This document shows, piece after piece, positions 31,901 through 43,215 of a DNA stretch of 64,000 bases. The DNA comes from Thalassia testudinum (Eukaryota > Streptophyta > Magnoliopsida > Alismatales > Hydrocharitaceae): positions 121,286,001-121,350,000 of the forward strand of contig JAZHRO010000013.1 in NCBI GenBank assembly GCA_037157565.1, in the 5' to 3' direction. Position 1 is the stretch's first letter. Each line of letters starts with the position of its first letter. A model generated the notes under the pieces. The model did no database searches. It saw nothing but the letters and a program-made list of their open reading frames with translations, and was not told the DNA's origin. The position numbers were made by a program, and so were the translations under genes.

Positions 31901-32561
31901 ATAGGGTTTCTGGTTAATCCAGTCCGGAGGATGAAGTGGAGGTGGTAAGCGCAAGCTGCAAGAGCTTGGACAAAGAAGGTTTATGTCGGCAGGGCGGTGA
32001 TCAAGCGGTGGCGTGACTCTCCGTCACCAGCCGTTAATTCGGCTGAAGAGGAAGAAGAAGAAGAAGGAAAGGGACTTAAATATAATGAAACTTAAGGACC
32101 TATGTAAAAAATAAGGACCCGATTGTAATAAGTTTTAAGGACCAAAATGTAAACTCAAGTTTTGAAGGTTTATTTTAACTTAGATCTTTTTCAACTTTTT
32201 ATATATGTTAGTAAATAAAGTAAATATTTTGTTTTCCTTGAATTTACATTTTTTACCTTTTTAGGTTAATTTATTAGATTAAGTAAAATTACTTAAGTTA
32301 TTATATACTTAGGTATACATTATCTTTAAGTTACTTAACTTATTAATTAAGGGAATGATTAATAGAATTTCGAGTCCAATTATTATCTAGATTATTAATA
32401 ATGTTAATTGAATGATAAAGTGTCATTTTTAACTTATTTTGAAGTCCTTTACTATATATCCCTTATTCTATAATTAACCCTTATAAATTCATAATCTTAG
32501 CTAATTAACTAGGAAGACTAGTTATTAGGGGTAATTAGAGATCATGATGAGTGTCTCATCA

Positions 32562-33244
32562 GTACATGTCCACCTTTGGAGAAGCTTTTGAGGTGGAAAC
32601 CATCCACCTGTGGAGGAGCTAAGCCATGCCCCATCTAGGGCTTTCTAGGAGGAGTACATACCTTGAAGTAGCAATTCAAGGAGAAGGAGAAGGAGGAATC
32701 CTTTTCAACTACGGGAGCAGCCGCAATTAGTGCAAGGATCCTTCCATCTTCATCTTCATCATTAGGAGGATATTGAGTTTTTATTTTGTTGATTTTTTTT
32801 TCTATTTAGTAGAAGCATTCCTCTACTTGTAAAACATTATCTTCCTTCTGTAAAATTTTACCTTTAATTTTTGTTGTAATTCTAGTTGCATTTTGTTACT
32901 TTTTCCTACTGTGCACCCACTCTCTCTCTAATTACTCTAGGTTTCACCTATCTAGAGTGAACATAGAAAGAGAACTTGCTTGTCACTTAGGTGTAGTTGC
33001 TTCTTGCTTCAATTTCACAATCGCGCCCCTTGTTTCAAAATCCCAAAAAAATTTTATATTCCAAAAATACAAAAAGAAAGGTGATTTCCAATTTCAAGTA
33101 AGAGATTTATAACTGCAAAATTACCTCCTTGGATGACCTTAGATACCCCACTATCAAGGTTTAGAAATTTAAAAGTGAAAGAGGATTTGCGTGTTGCAAC
33201 GACATTAAAATCTCCATTTATAAAATCGCATATTTTCGTTATCA
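32562..33244 (+). repeat. 5' LTR of element E, 3' part
   Basis: It resumes after K with the second GTACA copy and runs to TTATCA, 5 bases before the primer site. It aligns reversed with 13490-12805 of LTR B, including the motif CCTTGGATGACCTTAGATAC near 33128. Confidence 0.85.
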
Positions 33245-33249
33245 CCTTT

Positions 33250-33267
33250 TGGCGTCGTTGCCGGGGA
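33250..33267 (+). other. Primer-binding site of element E (tRNA-Asp type)
   Basis: TGGCGTCGTTGCCGGGGA matches the tRNA-Asp 3' complement at 17/18; the single change is C-to-T. Confidence 0.88.
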
Positions 33268-34945
33268 GGCACGACTTTGCTTAAATTATTTCTCTAGCCT
33301 GTTAAGTGGATCTCATCCCCTTTTCTCACTTCTCTCTTGTGTGTGCAGGTATTGCAGGAAGAAGGTGGGATTTTGAAAGCGAAAGCTTAAAGTACCTTTT
33401 TTCCTGCGAGCTAATTTAGGTTGTTAATCTTGAACTGGTCACATAAACCTTTAAAAAACTACCTCAAATACATTAAAAATGGCTTTCAGGATCTTAAACA
33501 TTAAAATTAGGTGGAGTGGTGCCCTTTAAAACTCATTGTTTACTTGATTGTTCCATTAAACACCAGTTTACTTTAAGTGCGGGTGCTCTAATTTTCGAGT
33601 CCAGACTTTTGTCCTGAATTCTAAAATCAATTCCTAGCACCACAGGCTTCATAAAATCTTGAAATTTCACCTAGTGATTCCAATTCAAGTAAGAAACATC
33701 TTTTCCAAATTTTAGAGTAGTTGGATTTGTAATTAATTTTTAAAAATTCATGGACTGCATATAGGTCACAACCTCTAATCTTCCTATTTTTCTACTATCC
33801 ATGAATTTTTTGAATTTTTATACTTATCCAATTTTTGTGAAATTTAGTCTTTCAGGAATCTTTGTGAAATTCTACACATCATATAAAATCACCAAAATTT
33901 TCTGAGGTCGATGATGATACTAAAAAGTCCAAAATACCCATGGGTATCATTCTAGACTTGGACACTAGTACAAAGAAAAATTCAAAACAAATATTAAACA
34001 ATCTCCTAAAATTCTAAAAAATCTTTTCTGGAATCCTTGTTTGATTTGCCTTAAAGTAGTGGTGTTGTTTGATTTGTTTGGACCACTATTTAATACAAAG
34101 CATCTAAAACAAATTCATTGGTAGTAATTTTCTATCATAAGGCCAATTGGATTAGGGTTTCTTTCCTTCTTTTTAGAGAGCCACTTTAAAGGAAATTAAT
34201 CTTCACCAATAAAACTTGTTTTCCTTCGATTGTGGAACTTGAAACTTATTTGAAAACTTAAGAAGGAAACCCTAAATCACACTAACTTAAATCCAATTCT
34301 AAAAAGATAGCAATACATCAATTTGTGTGACAACTTGTTTGATATTGGAACCACTTTCCAATTCCCGCACACACACTAAAAATTGAAATAACAGGGCATT
34401 ACCCTAGTCAATGCCCTCCACATTCTGTTTGCATTATAGTATCCCAGACCTAACTAAAATTGTAGTAATTTAACCCCTAAGGTTTCATCAACTTAGACTT
34501 GTTATATAGGTCTTAAGTTTTCTCTAGTTAATACCAATTCTATCATCTATATCTGGTGTCAAGTTGGGGACCGTGTCAAACAACCAGGCGCGGGTTTGCA
34601 CAAGCCCTTAAAGATTTTCCTGGGAAATGCTTGGGCCCAAATCTCCCCTTATGCAACTTGGCCAGATTTGTTGGTAGAACGAGTATTCACTACTGATTTC
34701 TTATTTCCTAAGTATATCAAGTCTTAGGTTATTTTTTTTAGGGAGTCACATTTAAGTTAGGTCTAGAATTTGTTGTTTGAATTGCACACTTTCACTCATC
34801 TCCATCTCTTCACCTCCCCTTCAATTCTTCCAAAAAATAGTGCATGCATGGGCGAAGGTCCTAGAAATCACATCTTGAGGGACCATCTGATTTTGCCCCC
34901 CACACCAGAAAATCTTTGTTTTCTTCTTCTTCTTCTTCTAACAAT
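33268..34945 (+). other. Untranslated leader of element E
   Basis: About 1.7 kb, AT-rich, without coding signal. It aligns with the leader of B (12781-11105 reversed). Confidence 0.65.
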
Positions 34946-36974
34946 ATGGAAAACCCGAGAAATAGACAAAAAAATTCTGCTTCCGCTTCTAACCCGTCAA
35001 CCGACCCACAAGCTGACTTCCCCATCCCTAACCTCCTTCATCTGGAGCAACCAGAAAATCCTACAAGACCAAGTGGCCCTCAAATCCAAACCCAAAATAC
35101 AAACTCCTTTACCTTTATGGTCAACCGTTTGGTTCGATTGCAACAAAACCAAGAAAATTTGGCTAGGATTGTGACGAACCTAGCCAACCAAGGGCAAAAC
35201 CTGCCACCCCGCCAGTAGCTTGTCGTTCCTCTTAAGGATTTTTATGATCCTTCCGACTATGAGGAAAGACTTGGGGTGGTCATACCACAAGGGGATTTTG
35301 AGATCAAACTAGCTATTCAAAACCTAATCAAACATTTCCATGGTCTTCCGAGAGAGGGCCCTTTTGGTCATCTCGAGGAATTAACTATCCTTGCTCAAAC
35401 CACTCGTTCCCTCAATGTACAGGAAGACATGTGGTTAATGATACCTTTTCCTCTCTCTTTAAAAGATAAAGCTTCGCACTAGTTTAGAACGATTGGGCAC
35501 CCTATCACCACCTGGCCCCCATTAAAAATCTCTTTTCTTAAAAAAAAACTTTTGATCGATCAAACTAACTCTTTAAGAAGATCCATAACAACTTTTCAAC
35601 AAAAAATTGTTGAACCCCTCTATGAATCTTGGGAAAGATTCCAAGAAATTTTAAGAAGTTGTCCCTACCATGAAATTCCACAATGGCAATTAGTGTAGAT
35701 CTTTTATCATGGATTAGAAGATTAATTGAAGAGATTTGTGGATGTCTCATGTGGGGGCAATTTCCTTAATAAGGATGCCGAAAGTGCCTACCTCCTTTTT
35801 GAAGAAATGAGTGAAAACTCATTTAATATGACTTCAATGGACACTTTCGTAGAACTCAAAACCCCAGACATGGAGTCAATGAAATTGACTCCAAATCCAC
35901 CTCTATTCCAATCAATCAGGATGATCTATATATGTTAGGTCAACGACTAGACCAGATGCAAATTCACCAGAAAAAGATGGAAGAAAAGCTCACTCAAAAA
36001 CATGCTCCACACCTTAATTCTCCTCACTTTAACTCTCCACACACTAATACTCCACAAGTTCTCCAAAGAGAAAATCTGCACAACATTGATGCCACACCTG
36101 CTGGTCAGTAGTTTTCTGTTGATTTTACATAAGATTTGATTGGGAATCTTGATTATCAGAATCAGAATACTCCTGATCCCACCACTAAAAATATTTATGC
36201 TCTCCAAGAGAAATTTAGAAATCGCTCCAACACTTACATTCAAAATTGGAGGACTAACCCGAATCACTTTTGGAAAGCCCCAAACCCAATTTCGTTTCCC
36301 AAACAAAATCAATTTGGGAATTATGGGCAAATTGCATGTCAACCTAGACCATCCCAGGAAGATATTAATACCTAGGTCATGAAAACTCTACAAGGAATAT
36401 GGAATCAAATGTCGGAAGTAACCCTCATGATAACTAACTTGCAACATCACGTTAAGGTTACTCCTAATCATCGACCTACTAGGAATTTACCTTCCCAACC
36501 CATGCCCAACCCGAATAATCAAAGGAATCATTTCCAAGGTGGATATCCCAATTAACCCATTCACCCAGCACCTCAACATTCAAAGGGTTTTAATAACTGT
36601 CAAGCTTCCTGTCCTCATCCTAGAAACAACCACACTGTAAATGCAGTTACTTTGAGGAATGGGAAAACCACTCAAGATTCCTTTCCTGTTAGAGAAACCC
36701 ATTTTAATGAAAAATAGATCAACTCTTCTCCCTCTTCCTCGAACCCTGTTCAGCAACCTAATAATGTAAAACAGGAAAACCTTGTACCTTTTTCGCAAGC
36801 CCTTCACTCTTCACACACCAAAAAGAAGAAATCTGAGCCCACTGATAAGGAATTAATGGATCTTTTTGGGCAAGTAGAGATTAATATCCCTCTCTTAGAT
36901 GCCATAAAATATATCCATGCCTATGCAAAATTTTTGAAAGATTTATGTACTCCCAAAAGTAGCCTTGAAACCTA
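34946..36974 (+). pseudogene. Element E gag
   Basis: The start is chosen at ATG 34946 (MENPRNRQ); an upstream ATG at 34916 is in frame. The first 91 codons are open (to 35218), then stops appear. The Gag domain runs from about 35276: FPLSLKDKASH, ITTWPPLKISFLKK, SLRRSITTFQQKI, EPLYESWERFQEILRSCPYHEIPQWQ and FVDVSCGGNFLNKDAES. The tail has NWRTNPNHFWKAPNP (36245-36290), equivalent to the YNPGWRNHPN phrase of Athila Gag. It ends with MDLFGQVEINIPLLDAIKY before protease. Stops near 35216, 35480, 35696 and 35724 fall at codons that are Trp or Gln in relatives. Confidence 0.85.
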
Positions 36975-37500
36975 AGAAAGGTAATCCTTCCAGAGACAGT
37001 TAGCTCAGTTGTGCAAAGCAAATTGCCTCTTAAGAAGAAAGATCTAGGTGCACCCCTGATTCAAGTTGTAATTAATGACACTTCCTTTAGTCACACTTTA
37101 CTGGATCTCGGTGCCTCAATTAATCTTATCCCCACAATTATTTTTGAGGAATTTAAGATCAGAGAATTAAAGCCTGTTGAGGTTACTCTTCAATTAGCAG
37201 ACTGATATACAATTAGAACAAGGGGAATTGTTGAGGATGTTCTTGTCCGAGTCAAAAATTATGTATTTACAGTAGACTTTTTAGTCCTAGACATAGAGGT
37301 ATCGAAAGCTTTAAAGTTTAACCCGATAATTCTTGGAAGACCATTCTTTGCCACCGTCAGTGCTAATATTGATTGTCATTCTAGCAAGATGAAGATCATG
37401 TGTGGCGGTGAATCTGTTAGCCTGGATATTTTCCAAGCATCTAGGAGATTCCAAGAACCTGATTTCTTTGATGATTCAGATTTAGAAAAGGAAAATATAG
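36975..37500 (+). pseudogene. Element E aspartic protease
   Basis: The frame 37011-37205 carries LLDLGASINLIPTIIFEEF, the retropepsin active site in its Athila form. After a stop at 37203 the domain continues with VEDVLVRV and IILGRPFFATVSANIDC, ending with the linker SLDIFQASRRFQEPDFFDD. Gag and protease are no longer in one frame. Confidence 0.82.
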
Positions 37501-38209
37501 TGCAGGAAACTTTGCAGATTTCACACTTGGGTTCCTATTTTGCCATTAACAAGATTCCTAAACAATCCACTTCATCCTACCCTCCCAGTCTAACCACACA
37601 TTCTTCAACTAACACTTCAGCTGACCCCTTCATTCTCACTTCACCACTATCTCCTCAAGCAGAAATTCTTTCGGAGCCAGGCCCACAACTGGAGTTAAAA
37701 CCTTTGCCTGACTCCCTTAAATATGTCTTCCTGGGTCCAAATTAGACCCTACCCCTGATCATAAATTCTAGACTTACTAGGGCACAAGAGGAAAAACTTC
37801 TCTAGGTTTTAAGTAAAAATTGAAAAGCTATTGGCTGGACCCTTTCTGACCTTAAGGGTATTCATCCGTCCTATGGCACTCATCACATTTATCTTGAGGA
37901 TGATTCTCGCCCCACCTGCCAACCACAAAGGCGTTCGAACCCTACTATGCAGGAGATGGTAAAAAAAGAGATTATAAAATGGCTTGATGCTAATATCATC
38001 TATCCCATTTCTAACAGCTCATAGGTTAGTCCCACTCAAGTTGTTCCTAAAAAGGTTGGGCTAACAATTGTCACCAATGAAAATGAGGAAAACATAGCCA
38101 CTAGGATCGCTTCTTCTTGGTTCGTGTGTATTGATTACAAAAAATTAAACACTGCCACCAAGAAGGACCATTTTCCACTCCCTTTTATTGATCAAATAGT
38201 GGAGAGGTT
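37501..38209 (+). pseudogene. Element E RT, N-terminal part, up to the copia insertion
   Basis: The linker HLGSYFAINKIPKQ is followed by RT pieces KKEIIKWLDANIIYPISNSS, VVPKKVGLT, FVCIDYKKLNTATKKDHFPLPFIDQ. The sequence stops at the left terminus of element I; the next residues are at 48862. Several stops lie between 37743 and 38030. Target-site duplication: AGGTT (38205-38209). Confidence 0.85.
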
Positions 38210-40493
38210 CGAGGGTTGGAGAATATCCTGTGGATCGCAACTAAATACTAGAGGAGAGGGGTGAATAGTATTGCTTTGAAAATATAAACCAGATTAAAAA
38301 ATAAAACAAAAAAGATTCATGCATAGAGTACACCTGATTTATAGTGGAAACCCAATCAGGGTAGAAACCAATATCTAAGCCTCCCAGCTTAGGATTTTTC
38401 CAACTAGTACAAGCTAGTCAATCCACTATTCACACCACCTGAATAGGGGTGGCACAACCTCTTACAAACCCATCTCTTTTATCCTGAAGAGAAGCAAAAG
38501 CAACAACCACGGATCTTCTAAATAGGCTTGGGATCCATAAATTAAAACAACAATATAATAAAACAAGAATAACTTCTATGGAACCTCAATAACTAATCAA
38601 ATTGATTTTTCGTAAAGATTCGAGGTGTCATGCTTTTCAAAGAATGTGAAGAATAGGGCGCGATGACCTTTGGAAATAAGTACGAGAATTTTAACAATGA
38701 ATGGTGGTTTTTCTCTTTGAAAGTTGTTGATGAAAGGGCTGAGTACGACCTCTATTTATACAAAAAGTTTTGCTTCAATAGGAAACAAAATTGATTGATC
38801 AATTAAGGTTAATTGGTCGTTCAAAAAGTACTTTGGTCGATTAATTAAGAATGTTGGTTGATCATTTGTTGGTCGATCAATTAGATTGAGGATTTTTCTC
38901 AACTTCCTAAAATGGACTAATTTGATCGGTCAAATAAGTAGGTTGGTCGATCAAAGTGTTTTGGTCGATCAATTAATAAGTTTGGTCGATCAATAACCCT
39001 AAAATTTGGTTTTGAAAGGATACGTGAAAAAAATTATCTTTAAGTTTTATTTGAGGTTCCTTACAATAAAGTCCTAGACTCAATTAAATGAAAAAGATGC
39101 ACATCAGCAGCTATCTGAATTTGTGTCTTCAATAGAGGCTTCAATCCAAGATAGTCCTGAAATGTCAGTCTTAGCAATAAATGTAGGATCTAAAGATAAG
39201 ATATATGGCTATGCACACAAATACTTAAGCACAATGTTAGTAATAACAAAAAGATTTTCACAATCAATCAAACCACAAAAATAGGCACAATATGTATAGT
39301 GGTTCCCCTCCCATGGGTACTCCACTACCTAAGCCTCCCAACTTAGGGTTTTTAACCCGATTCCCTCAACCCCAAGGAAATCAATTTACCAAACCGAGGT
39401 AATTAACGGGTTACCTCAACCCAAGTACAAAAATAGGTTTGTTACAACCCAACGAGCAAATACTCAAGAACAAATGAAATATAGGTGTAAGAAAGAAAGA
39501 TCTTACAACTAATTTCCTAAGCCTCTCAACAAATGTAAATATAATGTTACTGATTTAAGAGCATATGAATGAGCATGAATGCCTTGATTTGCATGCATGA
39601 AGAAATCACGTCGAAGTGTTTGCAAAAGTGTAGAGAAATTGATAGCAGCAAACTATTCCTTCTTCAAAATATTGTGAGAATATGAAATATAGCTCTAGAA
39701 TTTTTCTTCTCTATTTCTCATATGCAAACTAAGGGTCCAAGGGTTTATTTATAGAGTTTATGACCTCAAGGATTCGTCTACTAGACATTGGGGTTTAAAT
39801 CCCAATGTTCATATACCCAAAATTAATTTTCTAGCCGTTCAGTTTGAGCCAATGGCTACTTTGTACCGGGATTAAAGTATGGGTACCAGTACTCGTTGCT
39901 TCCAGATTTGGATTTCAAACTCTTAACACAAATCTGTAACCCACTTGTACCGGTATTGATCATGAGCACGGGTACTCGTTACCTCCAGTACTGGTACTGA
40001 TCATGAGTACCGGTACTCGCGGGGTACAGGTTTGTTTCTTGACAGAACCCAAACCTGTAACTCACATGTACCGGTACTAAACTTTAGTACCGGTACTTGT
40101 GGGCTAACAAGTACCTTTTTTAAGTGATTTAATCAATTACATTCTTTGAAAATAATCACAATATTAATCCTAATTTATCTCTAATTATTTTTACGATCTA
40201 AGTTATATTCCTTTGTTAAGAGGCATGTACAATCTATAAATAAAAAATCGAAACTAGAAACACTAAAGGTCGAAGATGATCTTCTCCTTGATTCTTCCTT
40301 GTCATCTTACCTCCTTCTTATCATGATCTTCTCCTTATCATCAAGCCTCCATCATTTTCTATTTGCCTTGATCTTCACATAAATCTAATTACAAACATTA
40401 ATCCATAATAATTTTGTTAACACCAAAACAAGATATAAAATAAGGTTCCAACAATAAACCTAATTTTGGTGCATCAAAATAGTGGTGCTTACA
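38210..40493 (-). repeat. 3' LTR of element I, interrupted by solo LTR J
   Basis: The LTR pieces 38210-39181 and 40454-40493 align with 47845-48861. The terminal TG is CG here (38210). The TATA box TATAAATAG is at 38760-38752. Upstream of it (38783-38996) lie about nine TTGGTCGATCAA-like palindromes, four of them exact. Confidence 0.85.
39182..40453 (-). repeat. Copia-type solo LTR J (1272 bp) within LTR of I
   Basis: On the minus strand it begins TGTTGGAACC and ends ATCCTACA, with perfect ATAAA duplications (39177-39181, 40454-40458). The interrupted LTR is continuous across it when compared with 48800-48861. TATAAATA is at 39753-39746. About 110-360 bases upstream of it are repeated GTACCGGTAC-type palindromes (39865-40110). 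No internal region, so a solo LTR. Confidence 0.88.
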
Positions 40494-40511
40494 TTCTTCC
40501 CCTTTTTGATG
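40494..40511 (-). other. Polypurine tract of element I
   Basis: The minus strand reads CATCAAAAAGGGGAAGAA directly before the 3' LTR start TGTAAGCACC, the expected plus-strand primer. Confidence 0.75.
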
Positions 40512-40797
40512 ACAACAAAATTATAATTATGAATTTGAAAATAACTTTGCATAATATCTCCCCCTTTTTGTTTTAGCAAAACGTAAATGTGTTGCTGGTT
40601 ATTTCACAATTAACTCCCCTTTAAACAAGCAATATAAGCATCAATATATTAACATGCATTAAGAGAGCTATTAATATAACTGAAGGAGATAATATTCATG
40701 CAATCTTCATAGTAAAATAATTAGTAAAGATAACATAGAACCGAATCTAGAATAAACTGATACATGCTAAGAAAAAAAATGAAAGCAAATATAACAA
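40512..40797 (-). other. Non-coding gap between the env-like ORF and polypurine tract of I
   Basis: About 290 bp, AT-rich; I see nothing in it beyond a second, shorter purine patch (AAAAAGGGGGAGA at about 40571-40559). Confidence 0.5.
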
Positions 40798-42243
40798 CTA
40801 ATCATCTAACGTTGCCATAAATGCGTCCATGGTGCTTTGAAGATCGGTATCAAGCTCGAGATCCAGTGAATTTGATCTCTCAGAAGATGCAGGCTGACCA
40901 ATGAAAAGGTGTCGCTGAGCTGATGATCGTGGTGTCGAATGCCTGGATGTCCTGCGAGGAGGAGTAATCTGCTGGTCAGCTGGTGGTGCTGGTAGTGAAG
41001 CTGATAAAGTAGGAGGAGGAAGAGGTGCTGCAGAAGGCATGGTAGTTGAAAGATGAGGTCGAGGAGGTCGGTGAAGCTGCTGCTGAATGCTATGAGTAGA
41101 CTCTCCAAGTCTATCCAAAAACTGAGTCTGAGCATTCAAGTAATCTGATACCTGATGCCCATGCCTCATCATAACCATGTATGTCTCTCTCTGCATATGC
41201 ATCATCAAAGAAATACCACTAGTCACATTCTGAATAGTGACAAAGTCCCTACCTGAAATCTGTCTGTCCAAGTGGCTCCAGTCCTGATCATAAAAAGGGG
41301 GCGAAGGTCTCACTGGAGGTGGGCATGTCGCAGTGAAGTGCTCATAAGGTGAGAATGAAGAAGGTACTATGGTCTGCTCCTGCTACTACTGGTGCTTCTA
41401 TGGTACACCCTCATCGCAAGCTCCTTGTGCTTGCTCCATCTTCACATAAGTGAGTTTATCAAAAATGGAGACATGACTGATAAACTGTTTATGATTAATT
41501 TCCATGGGTACACTAAAATGAAGAAAGATATGGGATAAAAGTGTCCCAAACTGGAAGGAGTTGCTAGGTGGTTTACTCATAAGATAAAGAATCAAATGGT
41601 TCCAATTGAACCGTTTGTTCTTTATAAAGGCATAGAGGGTGATCAGCATTATGCTAGGGCAGTTTTCAAAACATGTGGACTTGGACATAAAGTTCCACAA
41701 GAAAACACGATTCAGAAAGTGAGGCAGACGTCTCAAAAAGGGTGACTTGGCAAGATAGCCCAAGTCAAAATGAGAGCGAGTGGGCAGGGTCTCCCTGATA
41801 GTATCGGAATGAATCTGCTAATGTAACTCAAGAAAAGTAGGTCCAACAGAATGACAGCCAAGAATCTCCATCAGATGTTCGCATTGACCAAAACCTCTAT
41901 CCTGTAGACATTCGAGGTCAACTCAATGTTGGAGCCTTCACCTATATCTTTGAGATTAGCATAAAATAGGTGATAGGCCATGGGATCAACACCGAGAATG
42001 CGGCTATGCTTGGAACCCGCATAAAAGTTTTGCTCAAATAGATGCAAAATCTGATGGTATGCAAATTTTTCACGAATCCCAGGGAAGATAGACTCAAAAT
42101 AGGTGAAGTCAATAGGTCATCCGACATGAGAAGAGAACTTAGCAAACAAAGAAAATCGATCATAAGTAGCCTCGGTAATAAAAAAGTAATCGAAAGTATC
42201 ATCATGATGACTAGAAGAGCCTCGAGCATGTTTGGGTGCCATT
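40798..42243 (-). pseudogene. Env-like third ORF of element I (putative plant transposon domain)
   Basis: Reading from ATG 42243 (MAPKHARGSSSHHDD), the N-terminal part contains YFESIFPGIREKF and FYANLKDI, then after frame breaks YLMSKPPSNSFQFGTLLSHIFLHFSVPM (about 41620-41540) and a C-terminal Ser/Pro/Gln-rich tail (41313-40798) ending DAFMATLDD. The FYANL and YGxLLxxIFxxFxVP phrases are typical of the protein encoded after pol in SIRE-type elements, annotated in plants as a putative transposon protein domain; its role is unknown and envelope function is not shown. A TGA lies at about residue 42, with further stops between 41940 and 41763, so it is broken. No clear signal peptide or membrane segment is visible. 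Confidence 0.65.
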
Positions 42244-43215
42244 GTGAGGTTCTGAAAAAAACATGGTTGGTAGATCAAAAATGTCGGTTGGTCGACCGAA
42301 AAAGAATCGGATGATTAGTTAACCAACCAAAGGGTTTGGTCGACCAAAAGACCTTAGACTGGAAAAAAAGGTGTTTGACCAGATGATAAACTCATGTATG
42401 CTACATGATTTTGCAGGAAAAAATATGAAAATAAGATCAAACAAGTGAGAGTAAGTCAAAGCACATTTCAAACACATGAAAAATCCAAAGGGATGGATGT
42501 ATTCAATGCTTAGAATGTACCGAGATCAAACCAAAGTTAGTCGATCAAAAATGGAGGCTGGATGGAGGGCATGCGAGGAGGTTGAAGTCATGTAAGCACG
42601 GAGGTGTAAGGAGGCGACGATTGGGCACACACTTGCAAGGTCCGGTGCACAAGGGACCCATGCACAGAGGTGGCTGTGTGCAAGGAGGTTGGCTACGGTG
42701 GCATGTTGGTCAATCAGAGGAGGACGATGTTGTGGAGTAACATTTGGAAGATGTGGGGACCATATATGATGGGTAAAAAAATAGGTTAGAGGTAAAAATG
42801 AGGAGTTTTTAATGAGAACGTGATTAGCAAAATAGGTAAGAACCCTTAAGGCAACTAATCACGTAAACTAGGTACAGTAAACGATGATTGCGAATGGAAA
42901 ATGAGGTAAAAAGATCGCAATCGCAAAAGAGAATCCGCCCAGTTTTGGTTGATCAAAACAAGAAGTGATCGATCAAAATAATTATTTGGTCGATCATAGT
43001 TTGAAAGTTTGGAGGGAAAATTCCCGCCCAAATAGATTGGTCAATCAAACATTTTAGTTGATCAATCAAAAAGAGAAAACAATGGAGGGAAAATTCCCGA
43101 CAAGAAAATTCAAGTTTTGGTCGATCAAATAATAGTTATGATCGATCAAAGGCTGGTCAGTCAAATTTAAAATTGATCGATCATAACAAGAAAAAAAAGT
43201 CTTTTCTTAGGCTAC
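42244..43215 (-). other. Spacer between pol and env-like ORF, with repeated TTGGTCGATCAA-like motifs
   Basis: No open frame. About a dozen variants of the palindrome (for example TTGGTCGACCAA near 42338 and ATTGATCGATCA near 43172) occur at 42268-42345, 42540 and 42945-43185. It is the same motif as in the LTRs of this element, although this spacer is not a copy of LTR sequence. Confidence 0.6.

Larger units (their letters stand above)
26757..32561 (-). repeat. Large solo LTR K (5805 bp including nested LTR A2)
   Basis: The ends are TG...CA on the minus strand (TGATGAGACACTCATCA ... CCCGCATCA), flanked by perfect duplications GTACA (26752-26756 and 32562-32566) that split the LTR of E. Net length without A2 is about 4.0 kb. 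The minus orientation is suggested by TATAAATA at 30007-30000 and by the motif TACCTCCCAGTGATCGACC (about 26928-26910), which resembles the U5 motif of the other LTRs. I find no second copy of its termini, no primer site and no coding motif inside, so a solo LTR fits best. A degraded non-autonomous element is the alternative. A CT-rich tract lies at 27230-27360. Confidence 0.7.

Noticed and set aside
26757..32561. K as a complete retrotransposon with two LTRs
   Set aside because: I found no internal second copy of either terminus, no primer site and no pol or gag motif.
34770..35174. 134-codon frame overlapping the start of gag in E
   Set aside because: It is out of frame with the Gag domain. 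The similar frame in B reflects shared nucleotide sequence, not protein conservation.
42268..43185. Repeated short motifs considered as a CRISPR-like array
   Set aside because: Units are degenerate and irregularly spaced with no spacers of constant length, and the context is a plant retrotransposon.
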